Both the position numbers and the translations under genes were made by a program. Shown here one piece after another: positions 52,701 to 61,453 of a DNA stretch of 64,000 nt; within the stretch, counting starts at the first letter, position 1; each line of letters starts with the position of its first letter. Where the stretch lies: NCBI GenBank assembly GCA_002455955.1, contig DKLZ01000022.1:1-64000 (forward strand), given 5' to 3'. The notes beneath the pieces are model-generated. The model ran no database searches and was not told the DNA's origin. It saw nothing but the letters and a program-made list of their open reading frames with translations. Origin of the DNA: Dehalococcoidia bacterium UBA6627. GTDB taxonomy: Bacteria > Chloroflexota > Dehalococcoidia > UBA2979.

Positions 52701-53420
52701 GTTGAAATTCGTTCCCTGACGACTCGTCAGGGTAAACCGTTTGCCGCAGTTACGCTTGAAGACCTCAGCGGACGTATGGAATTAACCATTTGGCCTGATG
52801 CTTACGAGGCAGCTCGCGATTTGTTACGTGAGGCTACCGTACTGGTCTCTCGTGCCAATATCCGCTCACGAAATGGTCGATTAACTATTGCATCTAATGT
52901 TCTCGCCGCCTTCGATCTCGAAACGCGACAGTTGAAAGGCGCACCTGCAGCCCGCTTTCAACTCGGGAATCGAAATCCGCGTTCGCGGTCATCTGATTCA
53001 CCAGTCCCTTTTACACCGCGCAAATCATCGAACAATAACCAAATGGCAACAACGCCTACAAAAAATCTTCATCCAGTTCGCGTGGACACTTCGACGAGCG
53101 AGCAAGATCAACTACCAACTAGCCCTAGTAGGTGGCACTTCTTGGTTAGTCTCGAAGAAACCACCGACGAGACTGCTGACCGGCGGCGGCTAAGGAAAAT
53201 TTGTGCCGTCCTGGATCAAAACGAAGGTGAACTGCCTGTGGAATTTAAGATACTCCGCCGTGATGGTTCCGATATTCGGCTGCGGCGTGGAGCTGTAGAT
53301 GCAACAGTTACGACGCAATTAATTCCCGAACTAAAAGCCCTTCTGGGGGTGCTCGGCACTGTCCAAGAAATAGGCCATTTCAATTCTTCTGCTAAAGAAC
53401 TAGTAGCAGTTGGCGAATAA
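49740..53420 (+). CDS. dnaE: DNA polymerase III alpha subunit
   Basis: The replicative polymerase, 1226 residues, DnaE1 type. The N-terminal PHP domain has HLHTHTEYSLLDG and VTDHGAMYG with metal-binding His residues. The polymerase core has PDVDFDFADDRRDEV with two catalytic Asp and LLKIDFLGLTNLTIL with the third. Tandem HhH motifs lie near ANPREVNKRVLDALAKAGA, and the OB fold near residues 985-1060 (AGTVVEIRSLTTRQGKPFA). A Ser/Asn-rich linker of about 60 residues leads to a C-terminal domain. No intein is present. Confidence 0.98.
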   Translation: MSFVHLHTHTEYSLLDGMSKIPALIERAKELEMPALAVTDHGAMYGALELYENATSAGIKPIIGLEGYVAPASRHEKKSGEWPYHLTLLAQNEQGYRNLLALSSLSHLEGFYRRPRMDRELLEQYSDGLIILSGCPSSELLKSLSNGDEAGAREVAGWYRDVFPNRYYLEVMEHGIKEFSNLTPKIVKLAKEMELPLVQTHDSHYVKAEHAKSHDLLLCIGTNTTVHDEKRFKFHGDQFYLKSPDEMRALAPELSEAIDNTLLINEQIDLKLDFSRTQLPDSGVPAGQTVMDYLKACCEEGLERRYQLPTDEHRDRLRYELSVIEQTGFAEYMLIVRDLARFARERSIPMGVRGSAAASIVLYTIDVTDIEPLQYGLVFERFLNPERLSMPDVDFDFADDRRDEVIRYAAERYGRDRVAQICTFGTLGPKAAVRDTGRALGLSFEETDRIARMIPDQLHITLDESLSSSSELGAAYETEAATRELIDMARSLEGVTRHASTHAAGLVISREPLVESVPLQRPTGSKGDDALPTTQFTMADVERIGLLKIDFLGLTNLTILGQAVSLIEEQRGEKLDLMSLPDGDKATADLLARGETFGVFQMESSGMRGYVVELQPENIAELAAMVALFRPGPMEHIPRYIDAKHGRTAPVYPHKDLANILDETYGVITYQDQVLQIARQFAGYTLGEADVMRKAMGKKIPSVMIEERERFVAGGVARGYERKLAETLFDLIEPFAGYAFNKAHAFSYATIAYQTAYLKAHYAEEYMAAVMMGAGGSQERLSAAIGECTRLGIAVLQPDANRSNVNFNIEQATDGSSAIRFGLAQIKNVGEAGVSSLITDREEAGLFTTLENFAKRANPREVNKRVLDALAKAGALDGLAPRGTVIGAVERLLLLSQEQQRLRDTGQTSMFDLFGDQVDTPLPALELEPMKIPTPQLLAWEKEYLGTYVSEHPFRSVSKHLNELLTAQATDLTEEMVGQEAIVAGTVVEIRSLTTRQGKPFAAVTLEDLSGRMELTIWPDAYEAARDLLREATVLVSRANIRSRNGRLTIASNVLAAFDLETRQLKGAPAARFQLGNRNPRSRSSDSPVPFTPRKSSNNNQMATTPTKNLHPVRVDTSTSEQDQLPTSPSRWHFLVSLEETTDETADRRRLRKICAVLDQNEGELPVEFKILRRDGSDIRLRRGAVDATVTTQLIPELKALLGVLGTVQEIGHFNSSAKELVAVGE

Positions 53421-53488
53421 AACCTTCGCCTCTTCCGTTTAACGAGTAGACTGCTTAGTTATACCTCAAGCCATGCTTGGATTTGTTG

Positions 53489-54478
53489 ATGACGCAACAG
53501 GCGGCAACGAAACCTATCTCGCCGAAACACCTCCACGAGGTAGTTTCGGCAGTCCGAGATGAAATCAGTCGTGTGATTATTGGTCAGCATGAGTTGATCG
53601 ATCGGCTGCTGATAGCTCTATTTACCAATAATCATGCACTGATCGAAGGTGTGCCCGGATTAGCCAAGACATTAACTGTGCAAAGCCTAGCCGAAGTGTT
53701 GAGCGTAAGCTTCTCGCGTTTGCAATTCACACCCGACCTGCTGCCCGCTGATATCGTTGGAACCCTTGTCTTCAATCCTCGAGATAGTCAGTTCGTTGTT
53801 CGCAAAGGTCCGATTTTTACTCATATCGTTCTGGCTGACGAAATCAACCGTGCTCCCGCCAAGGTACAGTCCGCCCTTCTGGAAGCGATGCAGGAACGAC
53901 AAGCGTCTATCGGCGGTGAGACACATCCTTTGCCGAATCCTTTCTTAGTACTTGCTACTCAGAATCCAATAGAACAAGAGGGCACATATCCATTGCCTGA
54001 AGCGCAGCTAGACCGCTTTATGATGAAGATTGTCGTTGACTATCCGCGACAAGAAGATGAACGATCGATTCTCACTCAGGTTCTGGACAAAGAGCCTGTC
54101 ACGCTCAACGCCGTCGCCACTACTGAAGAGATACTTGCGGTACGCCCTGCTGTGGAAGCCGTAGAAATCAATGAGAAGTTACGTGACTATATTCTCCGAT
54201 TGGTTCATTCATCACGTGAACCAGCAAGGTACGATCTTAACGAACTGGCTGCTCTGCTCGAATTCGGAGCTTCTCCTCGTGCCGTTATTTTCCTTGCAAG
54301 AGCAGCTCAAGGAATCGCTTTTCTCAATGGCCGGGACTATGCGACACCTGATGATGTTAAGCAGATAGCACCCGATGTCCTGCGCCATCGTGTAGTTCTA
54401 AGTTATGAAGCCGAGGCTGAGAACATAACATCAGAAACAATCGTCGCTAACCTACTTGAAGTAGTTCGTATTCCATAA
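53489..54478 (+). CDS. MoxR-family AAA+ ATPase (first set)
   Basis: About 329 residues. Walker A reads GVPGLAKT, Walker B VLADEINRAPAKVQSALLEAM, sensor 1 LATQNPIEQEGTYPLPEAQLDRF, and the C-terminal lid has ASPRAVIFLARAAQ. MoxR ATPases act as chaperones with VWA proteins encoded next to them, here the two downstream VWA genes. The reading frame could begin at TTG 53477; ATG 53489 is preferred. It is first in a five-gene plus-strand set with DUF58, BatD-like and VWA genes. Confidence 0.93.
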   Translation: MTQQAATKPISPKHLHEVVSAVRDEISRVIIGQHELIDRLLIALFTNNHALIEGVPGLAKTLTVQSLAEVLSVSFSRLQFTPDLLPADIVGTLVFNPRDSQFVVRKGPIFTHIVLADEINRAPAKVQSALLEAMQERQASIGGETHPLPNPFLVLATQNPIEQEGTYPLPEAQLDRFMMKIVVDYPRQEDERSILTQVLDKEPVTLNAVATTEEILAVRPAVEAVEINEKLRDYILRLVHSSREPARYDLNELAALLEFGASPRAVIFLARAAQGIAFLNGRDYATPDDVKQIAPDVLRHRVVLSYEAEAENITSETIVANLLEVVRIP

Positions 54479-54502
54479 ATGATTAGGTCGTTGGACAGCT
54501 AG

Positions 54503-55429
54503 GTGTTTCAAAGGAGGCGCACCTCCCGACCAGAATTGGTCGAGGCTCCCGTGATATTGAGCGCTCCTGATCGCGAACGAATTAGACGGATTGAGATCAG
54601 AACTCGTCACCTAGCTCGGGCATTTTCTGACGGTAACTACCGTTCCGTATTCCGTGGTAGTGGCATCGAATTCTCTGACGCACGGGAGTACATCCCCGGA
54701 GACGACATTCGTTTAATCGATTGGAACGTTACCGCGCGTATGGGCGCACCTTGGGTAAAAGAATTTGTCGAAGAACGTGACCTGTCGATTGTTTGCGCGG
54801 TCGACATATCTGATTCTCAACTCGTGTCTCACCAAGCCGTGGGTCGCCTCCATGCTGCGGCCGAACTAGCAGCCCTTCTTGGTTTCGTAACCGTAGCGAA
54901 CAGAGACAGATTCGGCCTTCTAACATTCAGCAGCCAAATCGAACGCTTTGTCCCTCCTCAGCATGGACAAAAGCAAGTACTTCGAATCGTTCGGGACATT
55001 ATCCACCACTCCACCCCTGCACCAGGGACACGAATCTCAGTCGCCTGTGATTACCTTGCTCATGCGCTTCGTCGTCGATCGATAGTGTTCCTTATTTCCG
55101 ACTTTTTCGACTCGGATTACGCCAATTCACTGCGACTTCTTTCTCTGAGAAATGACGTTATTGCAGTTGCCCTGACAGACCCTATTGACCTTGAGTTACC
55201 AGATATCGGTCTAGTGCACTTTGTCTCTGCGGAAGATGGCCTCTCACAAATGATCGATTCAAGTAACCCACAAGTGCGACATCGATATAAGGAATTAGCA
55301 GCGGACCGGGTATCACGACGACAACACAATCTAGCCATCGCTGGTGTTGACGAAGTAGAGGTCCGACTCGACAGTGACCTTGTCGAGCCAATAGCACGCT
55401 ATTTTCACGCACGATCGATGCGCCAATGA
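54503..55429 (+). CDS. DUF58 protein (first set)
   Basis: 308 residues, a soluble DUF58 protein of the MoxR-associated type. The signature SDAREYIPGDDIRLIDWNVTARMG is split as REYIPGDDIR and DWNVTARMG, followed by a VWA-like fold with VDISDSQ in place of DxSxS and IVFLISDFFD. It starts at GTG 54503. A near-perfect Shine-Dalgarno AAAGGAGG (54510-54517) lies just inside the frame, within a GGAGG/CCTCC hairpin, and no start codon follows at normal spacing. It ends with an ATGA overlap into the next gene. Confidence 0.9.
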   Translation: MFQRRRTSRPELVEAPVILSAPDRERIRRIEIRTRHLARAFSDGNYRSVFRGSGIEFSDAREYIPGDDIRLIDWNVTARMGAPWVKEFVEERDLSIVCAVDISDSQLVSHQAVGRLHAAAELAALLGFVTVANRDRFGLLTFSSQIERFVPPQHGQKQVLRIVRDIIHHSTPAPGTRISVACDYLAHALRRRSIVFLISDFFDSDYANSLRLLSLRNDVIAVALTDPIDLELPDIGLVHFVSAEDGLSQMIDSSNPQVRHRYKELAADRVSRRQHNLAIAGVDEVEVRLDSDLVEPIARYFHARSMRQ

Positions 55430-56409
55430 AGCGCTTACTGGTCATTTTCCTACTGTTAGGCACTCTAGCTTCGTACGAACAATCACGAGTATCAGCTCAA
55501 CAATCAGTCGAAGTAACGATTGACTCATCGTTGCTACCGAATGTGGCTACGTTAGGCGAGCAAGTGCTATTGACTATCACCGTACGTCACAGCCAAAACC
55601 TGTTGATCAGCATTGGTGAACTCACACGCGTAAGCGATATCGATCTGTCACTTATAGAGGCGAAATTGCCTATTTTCGATAATCCACTTAATGGCGGTAC
55701 CGATGGTATGGCAACCACCTCTTTCGAATTCATGATCACTGCGTACCAACTTGGCGATCTCCAGGCTGGCGACATAGTAATTTCTTGGTTGGCTTCGGAT
55801 GGAAGCACAGGCTCGTCGTCTGTCAAACCGCCTGTCCTACATATCGAACCGGTGCGTATTCAAGGAGATGCGCAGCTACGCCCCCTGCGATCTCAACTTC
55901 TCAACGGAGAGCCGCCAGTTTGGTGGCAGCGCTCGGAAATGATAATCGCTTCAATTGCGCTCTTCACCCTCACGATCTTGATCATCGCTTGGTACCGTTC
56001 GAGAGTTAAAGAAGCAAACTCCTCGTTAGCCAGCGAAAGAAATCAATTTGAAGATGATGCTAGAGGTCGGCTCGATGCTTTACAGACTTATCACCTGTTA
56101 GATGATGAAACGTATAGGTATTTTTATAGCGAATTAGCAACTGTCATCCGTTCATATATTGAGATCCGTTTTGGATTCAATGCGACCGCTTTAACAACAA
56201 GCGAATTGCGAGAGCGATTGAACACTGCTGGCGTCGGACGCTGGCAAGCCCGGCTCATAGATGGCTTGCTCGAACGCTGCGATAATAGCGTTTACGCGCG
56301 ATCTCATCCTGATCCAGCATCAGCGAATCATGACCTGACAGTCGCCTACGAGATTATCGAACTTTCACGATCAGGCACTCATCCTCCTTTCAAGGCTGTC
56401 CGGAAATGA
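55426..56409 (+). CDS. BatD/DUF4381-like membrane protein
   Basis: 327 residues. An N-terminal signal peptide (RLLVIFLLLGTLAS), an extracytoplasmic beta-sandwich (residues about 30-150, SVEVTIDSSLLPNVATLGE), one membrane segment near residues 177-194 (MIIASIALFTLTILIIAW), and a cytosolic helical domain with YRYFYSELATVIRSYIEIRF and LTTSELRERL, typical of DUF4381/BatD-type proteins. It sits between DUF58 and the VWA genes as in aerotolerance loci and overlaps both (ATGA on each side). The role is inferred from context. Confidence 0.75.
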   Translation: MKRLLVIFLLLGTLASYEQSRVSAQQSVEVTIDSSLLPNVATLGEQVLLTITVRHSQNLLISIGELTRVSDIDLSLIEAKLPIFDNPLNGGTDGMATTSFEFMITAYQLGDLQAGDIVISWLASDGSTGSSSVKPPVLHIEPVRIQGDAQLRPLRSQLLNGEPPVWWQRSEMIIASIALFTLTILIIAWYRSRVKEANSSLASERNQFEDDARGRLDALQTYHLLDDETYRYFYSELATVIRSYIEIRFGFNATALTTSELRERLNTAGVGRWQARLIDGLLERCDNSVYARSHPDPASANHDLTVAYEIIELSRSGTHPPFKAVRK

Positions 56410-57356
56410 TTTTCGAGACTCCAGAATTTCTCTTGTTACTGCCTTTTCTAGTAGCTCTCGCAGGGATCAGTCTCTTTTGGCCAACAAGATCAACAGCACT
56501 GGCCATTAGCTCTATAGAAATCATCCGTGGATCAAGTCTCTTAACTTGGCGGCTTCGTTTGCGTTGGTTACCAACAACACTGCGGTGGGTTGTTCTCATA
56601 CTCATTGTTATGGCGCTAGCACGTCCACAAAAAGGACTCACAGTCAGCCAAGTACCATCGGAGGGGATGGACATCGTAATCGCTTTCGATGTCTCGAGTT
56701 CGATGGAAGTACCAACTAATTCGGCACTAGGTACGACACGCTTGAGTCAAGCGCAACGCGTCGTGGACCCATTTATCAAGAATCTCGAAGGCAACCGCGT
56801 GGGCGTTGTAATATTCCAATCAAAGGCGCTGGCTTTATCACCCCTCACTCATGATATTGCTGCTATCCGACGCCGAGTAGAGAATCTCGCTTCTGGGTTA
56901 ATACTAGATGGAACAGCAATCGGCGATGGCATTGGCGAAGCACTCGTATTACTCGAAGACTCACCAGCTCGCAGCCGTGTAATAGTGCTTCTAACTGATG
57001 GGCAAAACAACGCTGGGATAATTTCTCCAGATCAAGCTACACAATTAGCCGCAGCTCTCGATGTCCGAGTCTACACAATCGGTTTTTTCAGTGGTGTGTC
57101 TCCTGATGCCATTCAGATAGATGCTGCTTCGTTGCAGTCAATAGCCGACGGAACAGAAGCGAAATATTTCAACGCAAGTAGCCCTGAGGAACTAGTCAAC
57201 GCTTATTCAGAAATTGGTCAGTTGGAACGCTCACGTATTGGTGAACGAAGGTACGTAGGGTTCCGCGAATACGCACCAGCTCTACTTTTACCAGCTGTCA
57301 TATTACTGCTAGGTGAAAGTGCTCTCCGTACTACGTGGCTAAGGCGATACCCTTGA
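56406..57356 (+). CDS. VWA-domain membrane protein, BatA-like
   Basis: 316 residues. Two N-terminal membrane segments (LLLLPFLVALAGISLFW, WVVLILIVMALARP), a VWA domain with intact MIDAS (AFDVSSSMEVP, then the Thr and Asp of LDGTAIGDG and LLTDGQNNAG), and a C-terminal membrane segment (ALLLPAVILLLGESAL). BatA/BatB-type pairs are thought to work with MoxR and DUF58 proteins in envelope stress or complex assembly. The ATG overlaps the upstream gene by four bases. Confidence 0.92.
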   Translation: MIFETPEFLLLLPFLVALAGISLFWPTRSTALAISSIEIIRGSSLLTWRLRLRWLPTTLRWVVLILIVMALARPQKGLTVSQVPSEGMDIVIAFDVSSSMEVPTNSALGTTRLSQAQRVVDPFIKNLEGNRVGVVIFQSKALALSPLTHDIAAIRRRVENLASGLILDGTAIGDGIGEALVLLEDSPARSRVIVLLTDGQNNAGIISPDQATQLAAALDVRVYTIGFFSGVSPDAIQIDAASLQSIADGTEAKYFNASSPEELVNAYSEIGQLERSRIGERRYVGFREYAPALLLPAVILLLGESALRTTWLRRYP

Positions 57357-59095
57357 TTCCCGGTCTGTCATTCGGCGATCCATTGGCACTAACTTTATTG
57401 ATAGTCGTGCCTGGATTTTCGTTGCTAATCAGATTCAAGAAACTCCAACACCGCTTAGCAGACGATGCCTACGGTGGGTCACCATCTCTCAGGTTGGGCT
57501 GGCAGGCCAGCCAAGAGCGATTCCGTGATTGGTCAGTCGTGCTGGCCGCCATGCTTATCGTAATCGCAATTGCTCGTCCTCAGTGGGGATCAGTCGAACA
57601 ATCTACTGCGCAACACGGCGTTGATATAGCAATTGCACTGGACGTATCAAGCTCAATGACAGTTGACGACTTAGCTCCTTCTCGTTCCGCAATTGCAGCA
57701 GCCGGAATTAACGATTTCCTCACTCATCTTCGGAGCGATCGAGTGGGTCTAGTCATCTTTGCCGGTCAAGCATTCCAGCGTTCTCCGCTCACTTTAGATC
57801 TTTCAGCAATTCGCCAACTCGTTAATCAAGCACAACGCGATTCTGAATTGATAGCCATAGGTACAGATTTAGGAACAGCTATCGACGAATCTCTCAAGTT
57901 GCTTAACGTTCCAGACGCTGCTGATAAGCAATTGATAATCGTAGTCTCTGATGGAGAAGACCTGGCCGAAAAATCTTTGTCCGCTGCTAAACGAGCAACC
58001 GAGGTCAATATTCCCATCTACACAATCGCGGTAGGAACCGCCGATGGAGCCATGATCCCCGGAGCTGTTATGGGAACCTCTGTCAGTAGAGCCGACCGCG
58101 ATGCGTTGCGCGCAATCGCCGTCGCAACTGGTGGGGAATTCCGCGAGCTTGAGACAATTGCCGGATTAGCGATTGATGTTCAACGTATGCGCCAAAGCAT
58201 TATTGGGAAGGATACCGGCAAGCAACCGATAGAGCAGTTTCAGTGGTTTGTGATAGCGGCTTTGGTGCTACTTGTGATACCGATGTTCCACAAGGGAAGC
58301 AGTGGTCTATCTCGGCTGGCACGTCAAGGACTTACAACAGGCACGATTCTTAGTGCTTTAATAATCGGCGCCTGCAGCGATTCTCAACTCTACGAATATG
58401 TAGAAACCGGAAATCAAGCTTATGCCGATAAACGCTACAACGAAGCGTTAACGGCTTACCGACTAGCGCTTCTCGAGGCACCTGACAATTCGGCTGTCAT
58501 GTATAACCTTGGCAATACCCTGCACCAGCTGCGTCGCTACGAGGAAGCTTCTGTCACATCGACAGAAGCTCTTAGACTAGCCAAGACGGAAGAATCGTCA
58601 GAGTCAATCCGGTATGCACTAGGTAACCATGCAGTGATGAGAGGTGCCCTCGAAGAAGCTCGCAGGCAATACGTCGACGTGCTTAGGCGCAGCCCAGATG
58701 ACATTAATACGAAAGCAAACCTCGAACTCGTGCTCTCTCAGACCGCTGCTCAGTATCCATCTTCGCAACAGTCACGATCGATAGATGAAAGTGATTCCGC
58801 AGAGGTGGGTGAGTCGAATCTAGAGTCGCAACGCCAGTCATCTACCGAGAATACGGCTAAGCACCATACGGATGAATGGGGAAGCAAGGCATCACCGATA
58901 CCTGCGGAGAAAACACTCGACCGCATCGAAGCGCGGGAGGCACTCTTGCTCGCGATCGCCGAGATGGAACTACGTCCGAGCAATGAGCCTAGCGCCGAGA
59001 CTGTATCTCAACTTCTCGCACTGATTCGCGAGTTGAATAAGGTAGAGCCTCTAAATGGAATTCCCCGGGACTCGAAAAGAGCTTCTGACAGGTGA
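57335..59095 (+). CDS. VWA-TPR fusion, BatB plus BatC-like, with embedded lipoprotein signal
   Basis: 586 residues. The first part (about 1-320) is BatB-like: N-terminal membrane segments, VWA with MIDAS ALDVSSSMTVD and VVSDGEDLAEKSL, and a membrane segment (FVIAALVLLVIPMF). Immediately after comes a basic stretch (RLARQG), a hydrophobic run and IIGAC (Cys347), an ordinary lipobox, then three TPR-like repeats (GNQAYADKRYNEALTAYRLAL, YNLGNTLHQLRRYEEA). An acidic, Gln-rich tail ends the protein. BatC homologues are separate TPR proteins. GTG 57335 overlaps batA by 22 bases. The 3' end overlaps the convergent transglutaminase-like gene by 45 bases. Confidence 0.88.
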   Translation: MAKAIPLIPGLSFGDPLALTLLIVVPGFSLLIRFKKLQHRLADDAYGGSPSLRLGWQASQERFRDWSVVLAAMLIVIAIARPQWGSVEQSTAQHGVDIAIALDVSSSMTVDDLAPSRSAIAAAGINDFLTHLRSDRVGLVIFAGQAFQRSPLTLDLSAIRQLVNQAQRDSELIAIGTDLGTAIDESLKLLNVPDAADKQLIIVVSDGEDLAEKSLSAAKRATEVNIPIYTIAVGTADGAMIPGAVMGTSVSRADRDALRAIAVATGGEFRELETIAGLAIDVQRMRQSIIGKDTGKQPIEQFQWFVIAALVLLVIPMFHKGSSGLSRLARQGLTTGTILSALIIGACSDSQLYEYVETGNQAYADKRYNEALTAYRLALLEAPDNSAVMYNLGNTLHQLRRYEEASVTSTEALRLAKTEESSESIRYALGNHAVMRGALEEARRQYVDVLRRSPDDINTKANLELVLSQTAAQYPSSQQSRSIDESDSAEVGESNLESQRQSSTENTAKHHTDEWGSKASPIPAEKTLDRIEAREALLLAIAEMELRPSNEPSAETVSQLLALIRELNKVEPLNGIPRDSKRASDR

Positions 59096-61453
59096 AGCTT
59101 TACTTCTGTGGAACCGCCGTGGCAGCAAAAATTTGTTGAAAGTATTCCGCCACAGCTGATTACGTGCGACCCGATAACTATCGGTCACAGCTTCCACCTC
59201 GTTAACTTTCAAAGTTTTATTCCCATAGCAGGCAACATTGTAGTTCTTAGCTAGTATCTCGAAATCTTCACTAGCACCTACCACATCACTAATTATGTGA
59301 GCTTCCTCGAGAGGTGTGTCCGACGGTCGACTTTCAATCCCGCCCCAACTAGCAAGGCGCTGAAGTTTAGCCCACTGACGATGAGCTAGCGTCAATTTGC
59401 GAACCGGATACTCCCACGCAAACCGCAACGAAATAATGATGGAAACAAGCGCTACAGTGGCAAACATTAATATCGTCAGGAACCTAACTATGACCTCTCC
59501 GACACCCGAGGAGGTATCGAAGCTACCTCCTCGGAAAGTCCCGGCCTCACCAAGCTGATCTTCGAGCAGTGCTTCTAATTCGAGTAATTCAGCTTCCGCA
59601 TCGAATGGACTTACCGAGTTATCTGAATCACTAGGTAACCATTGAGGCGCAGCATCACCACTTAAGCGTGTTACGAGATCACGTCCTGAAGTAGGGTTGA
59701 ATTCCACCCAACCCAGACTAGGAAAGTAGACCTCCGTCCAAGCCCAAGCATCACGCTCAGAAAGTCTGTATGCCTTCGTAGCCTCATCGAAGTTCTTTGG
59801 TTCGAGAACAAATCCAACTGCGACGCGAGCAGGAATATCTAATGTACGAAGCAATACAGTCATCGCTGAGGCATGATGATTGAAATTGCCTGCTTTCGAG
59901 TCAAAGAGAAAATAATCAACTTCGTCTCTTAGAGGTGGCGCGTCTGGAACATTGAGTGAATACGCGTAGCTGGTCCGCAGATATGCCTCGATCGTACGAG
60001 CTATAGATAGTGGGTGCCTACCGCCGCTGAGACTTCTTGCAAGTTCACCAATCGCCTCAGGAAGATCATCGGGTAATTGAGTGTAACGCGAACGAATCGC
60101 GGGTGGATATTCAACTTCTGTCGCTAGAATTGTGTCTATGGTGGCTGCTGAGATAGATCCAACTACCACATATTCATCACCTTCCTCAAGGCGATCCTGA
60201 GGTGCTATTCCCACTACATCCTCTGCGTTCGCTCCCAGAAGCAATGATCCAGAGACATCAGTGGTGATCGGATCGCCGAACGATAACAAACGTCCGTTAG
60301 GGGCTGATCCGAGCACATTCACCTCTAGTCTTATAGGGCGGCGGGTTTGGCTTTGGGATAGTTGTGTCCCAAACTCAGCAGCTTCAACCGTGATGCCAAT
60401 AACAGGCTGAACTGTGATATCAGAAATCAGCCAACCAGTACCGATATACCTGTCATAAACCGCACCTCGCAAGTTACCTTGATTAGTCGCAGTCACTTCC
60501 ATCAATGGCTCGGAACTCAGATTAACTTTTCCTTGAAGGGGAAGGACCTCTCCAAAACTATGTACCGGTAGATCACGTTTTGAAGACACACCTACAAAGA
60601 CACGTCCGAGGTTGTCCAATCGGTCAGACACTGGATCGATAACTCGCTCCCAGCGATGAGCGATCGGCTCCCAATGATTTGCAGTAGGAACCAACCAAGC
60701 ACTGACCACCAAAATCAATGCAACCAACATCCCGCTGGAAGCTACCTCTAGGGAAAGTTGATCAGGCCACACTGTTCGAGTACGACGCCAGTGAGATAGC
60801 GCACGAGTGAAATGAAGCTGTAACACCAATAAGACAGCGACTGTGAGGAAAAGCCCTAACTGCAATGAAGGCTGTCCTGGGAGATATGAAATGTTGGTCA
60901 GGAGTACAAATCCAGGAGGCGTAAGTGCCACCCAAGCGTTTTTCCATCGCACCACAGACCATGTGCTTATGTACGAGACTGCCCAAGTAGCGAAAACAAG
61001 CATCATCACAAAAGGCATCGGATCGCTGGACACACCGCCCTCGATTAGTGCGGAGCTCCAATCATGCAATCTAAGCCATAGTTCCGACCAACGTGTCTGG
61101 ACACCCGCTCCGAGCAACGGATCAGCAAGTTGCATATTCTTTAGAATTAGAACCAATATCCAAGAAAGGCCGAATACCAAGCCAAGAGTGTGAACTATTA
61201 ACGAACGAACCGGAAACTTTGCTAACGTCCAACTACACACAAATCCAAACAGCCCTGTGGCCGTGAGAGATGGCATCTCATCGACCCAGTTCGCTTGCTC
61301 CAAAGAATGAGTCATTATCATCAACACGAGAAAAAGCAGGACAGGATTCAGCCAGTTTTCAGTGCGTAGGAATATCCCTAACAACCCAGAGCGACGTTTG
61401 AACTCATCGTACCGAGGCCCACGATAGAGTTCGGTCCAGTTAACCGAACTCAT
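59051..61453 (-). CDS. TgpA-like transglutaminase-fold membrane protein with degenerate triad
   Basis: 800 residues in the DUF3488/TgpA layout. About six N-terminal membrane segments (residues 30-250), an extracytoplasmic region, a transglutaminase-like core near residues 510-590, another membrane segment (FLTILMFATVALVSIIISL) and a cytosolic helical tail. The core reads AGNFNHHASAMTVLLR, where active family members have G-x-C-x-x-F/H-A-S-A; DAWAWTEVYF in place of DAHAWxEV; and GWVEFNPT in place of GW..DPT. Cys, His and Asp therefore appear to be Phe, Trp and Asn. It overlaps the DUF58 gene upstream by four bases (ATGA) and is last in the minus-strand MoxR set. Confidence 0.85.
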   Translation of the reverse strand: MSSVNWTELYRGPRYDEFKRRSGLLGIFLRTENWLNPVLLFLVLMIMTHSLEQANWVDEMPSLTATGLFGFVCSWTLAKFPVRSLIVHTLGLVFGLSWILVLILKNMQLADPLLGAGVQTRWSELWLRLHDWSSALIEGGVSSDPMPFVMMLVFATWAVSYISTWSVVRWKNAWVALTPPGFVLLTNISYLPGQPSLQLGLFLTVAVLLVLQLHFTRALSHWRRTRTVWPDQLSLEVASSGMLVALILVVSAWLVPTANHWEPIAHRWERVIDPVSDRLDNLGRVFVGVSSKRDLPVHSFGEVLPLQGKVNLSSEPLMEVTATNQGNLRGAVYDRYIGTGWLISDITVQPVIGITVEAAEFGTQLSQSQTRRPIRLEVNVLGSAPNGRLLSFGDPITTDVSGSLLLGANAEDVVGIAPQDRLEEGDEYVVVGSISAATIDTILATEVEYPPAIRSRYTQLPDDLPEAIGELARSLSGGRHPLSIARTIEAYLRTSYAYSLNVPDAPPLRDEVDYFLFDSKAGNFNHHASAMTVLLRTLDIPARVAVGFVLEPKNFDEATKAYRLSERDAWAWTEVYFPSLGWVEFNPTSGRDLVTRLSGDAAPQWLPSDSDNSVSPFDAEAELLELEALLEDQLGEAGTFRGGSFDTSSGVGEVIVRFLTILMFATVALVSIIISLRFAWEYPVRKLTLAHRQWAKLQRLASWGGIESRPSDTPLEEAHIISDVVGASEDFEILAKNYNVACYGNKTLKVNEVEAVTDSYRVARNQLWRNTFNKFLLPRRFHRSKASPVRSSFRVPGNSI

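Noticed and set aside
49740..53420. Intein or split in dnaE
   Set aside because: The catalytic motifs are continuous and there is no splicing-junction pattern. The length is normal.
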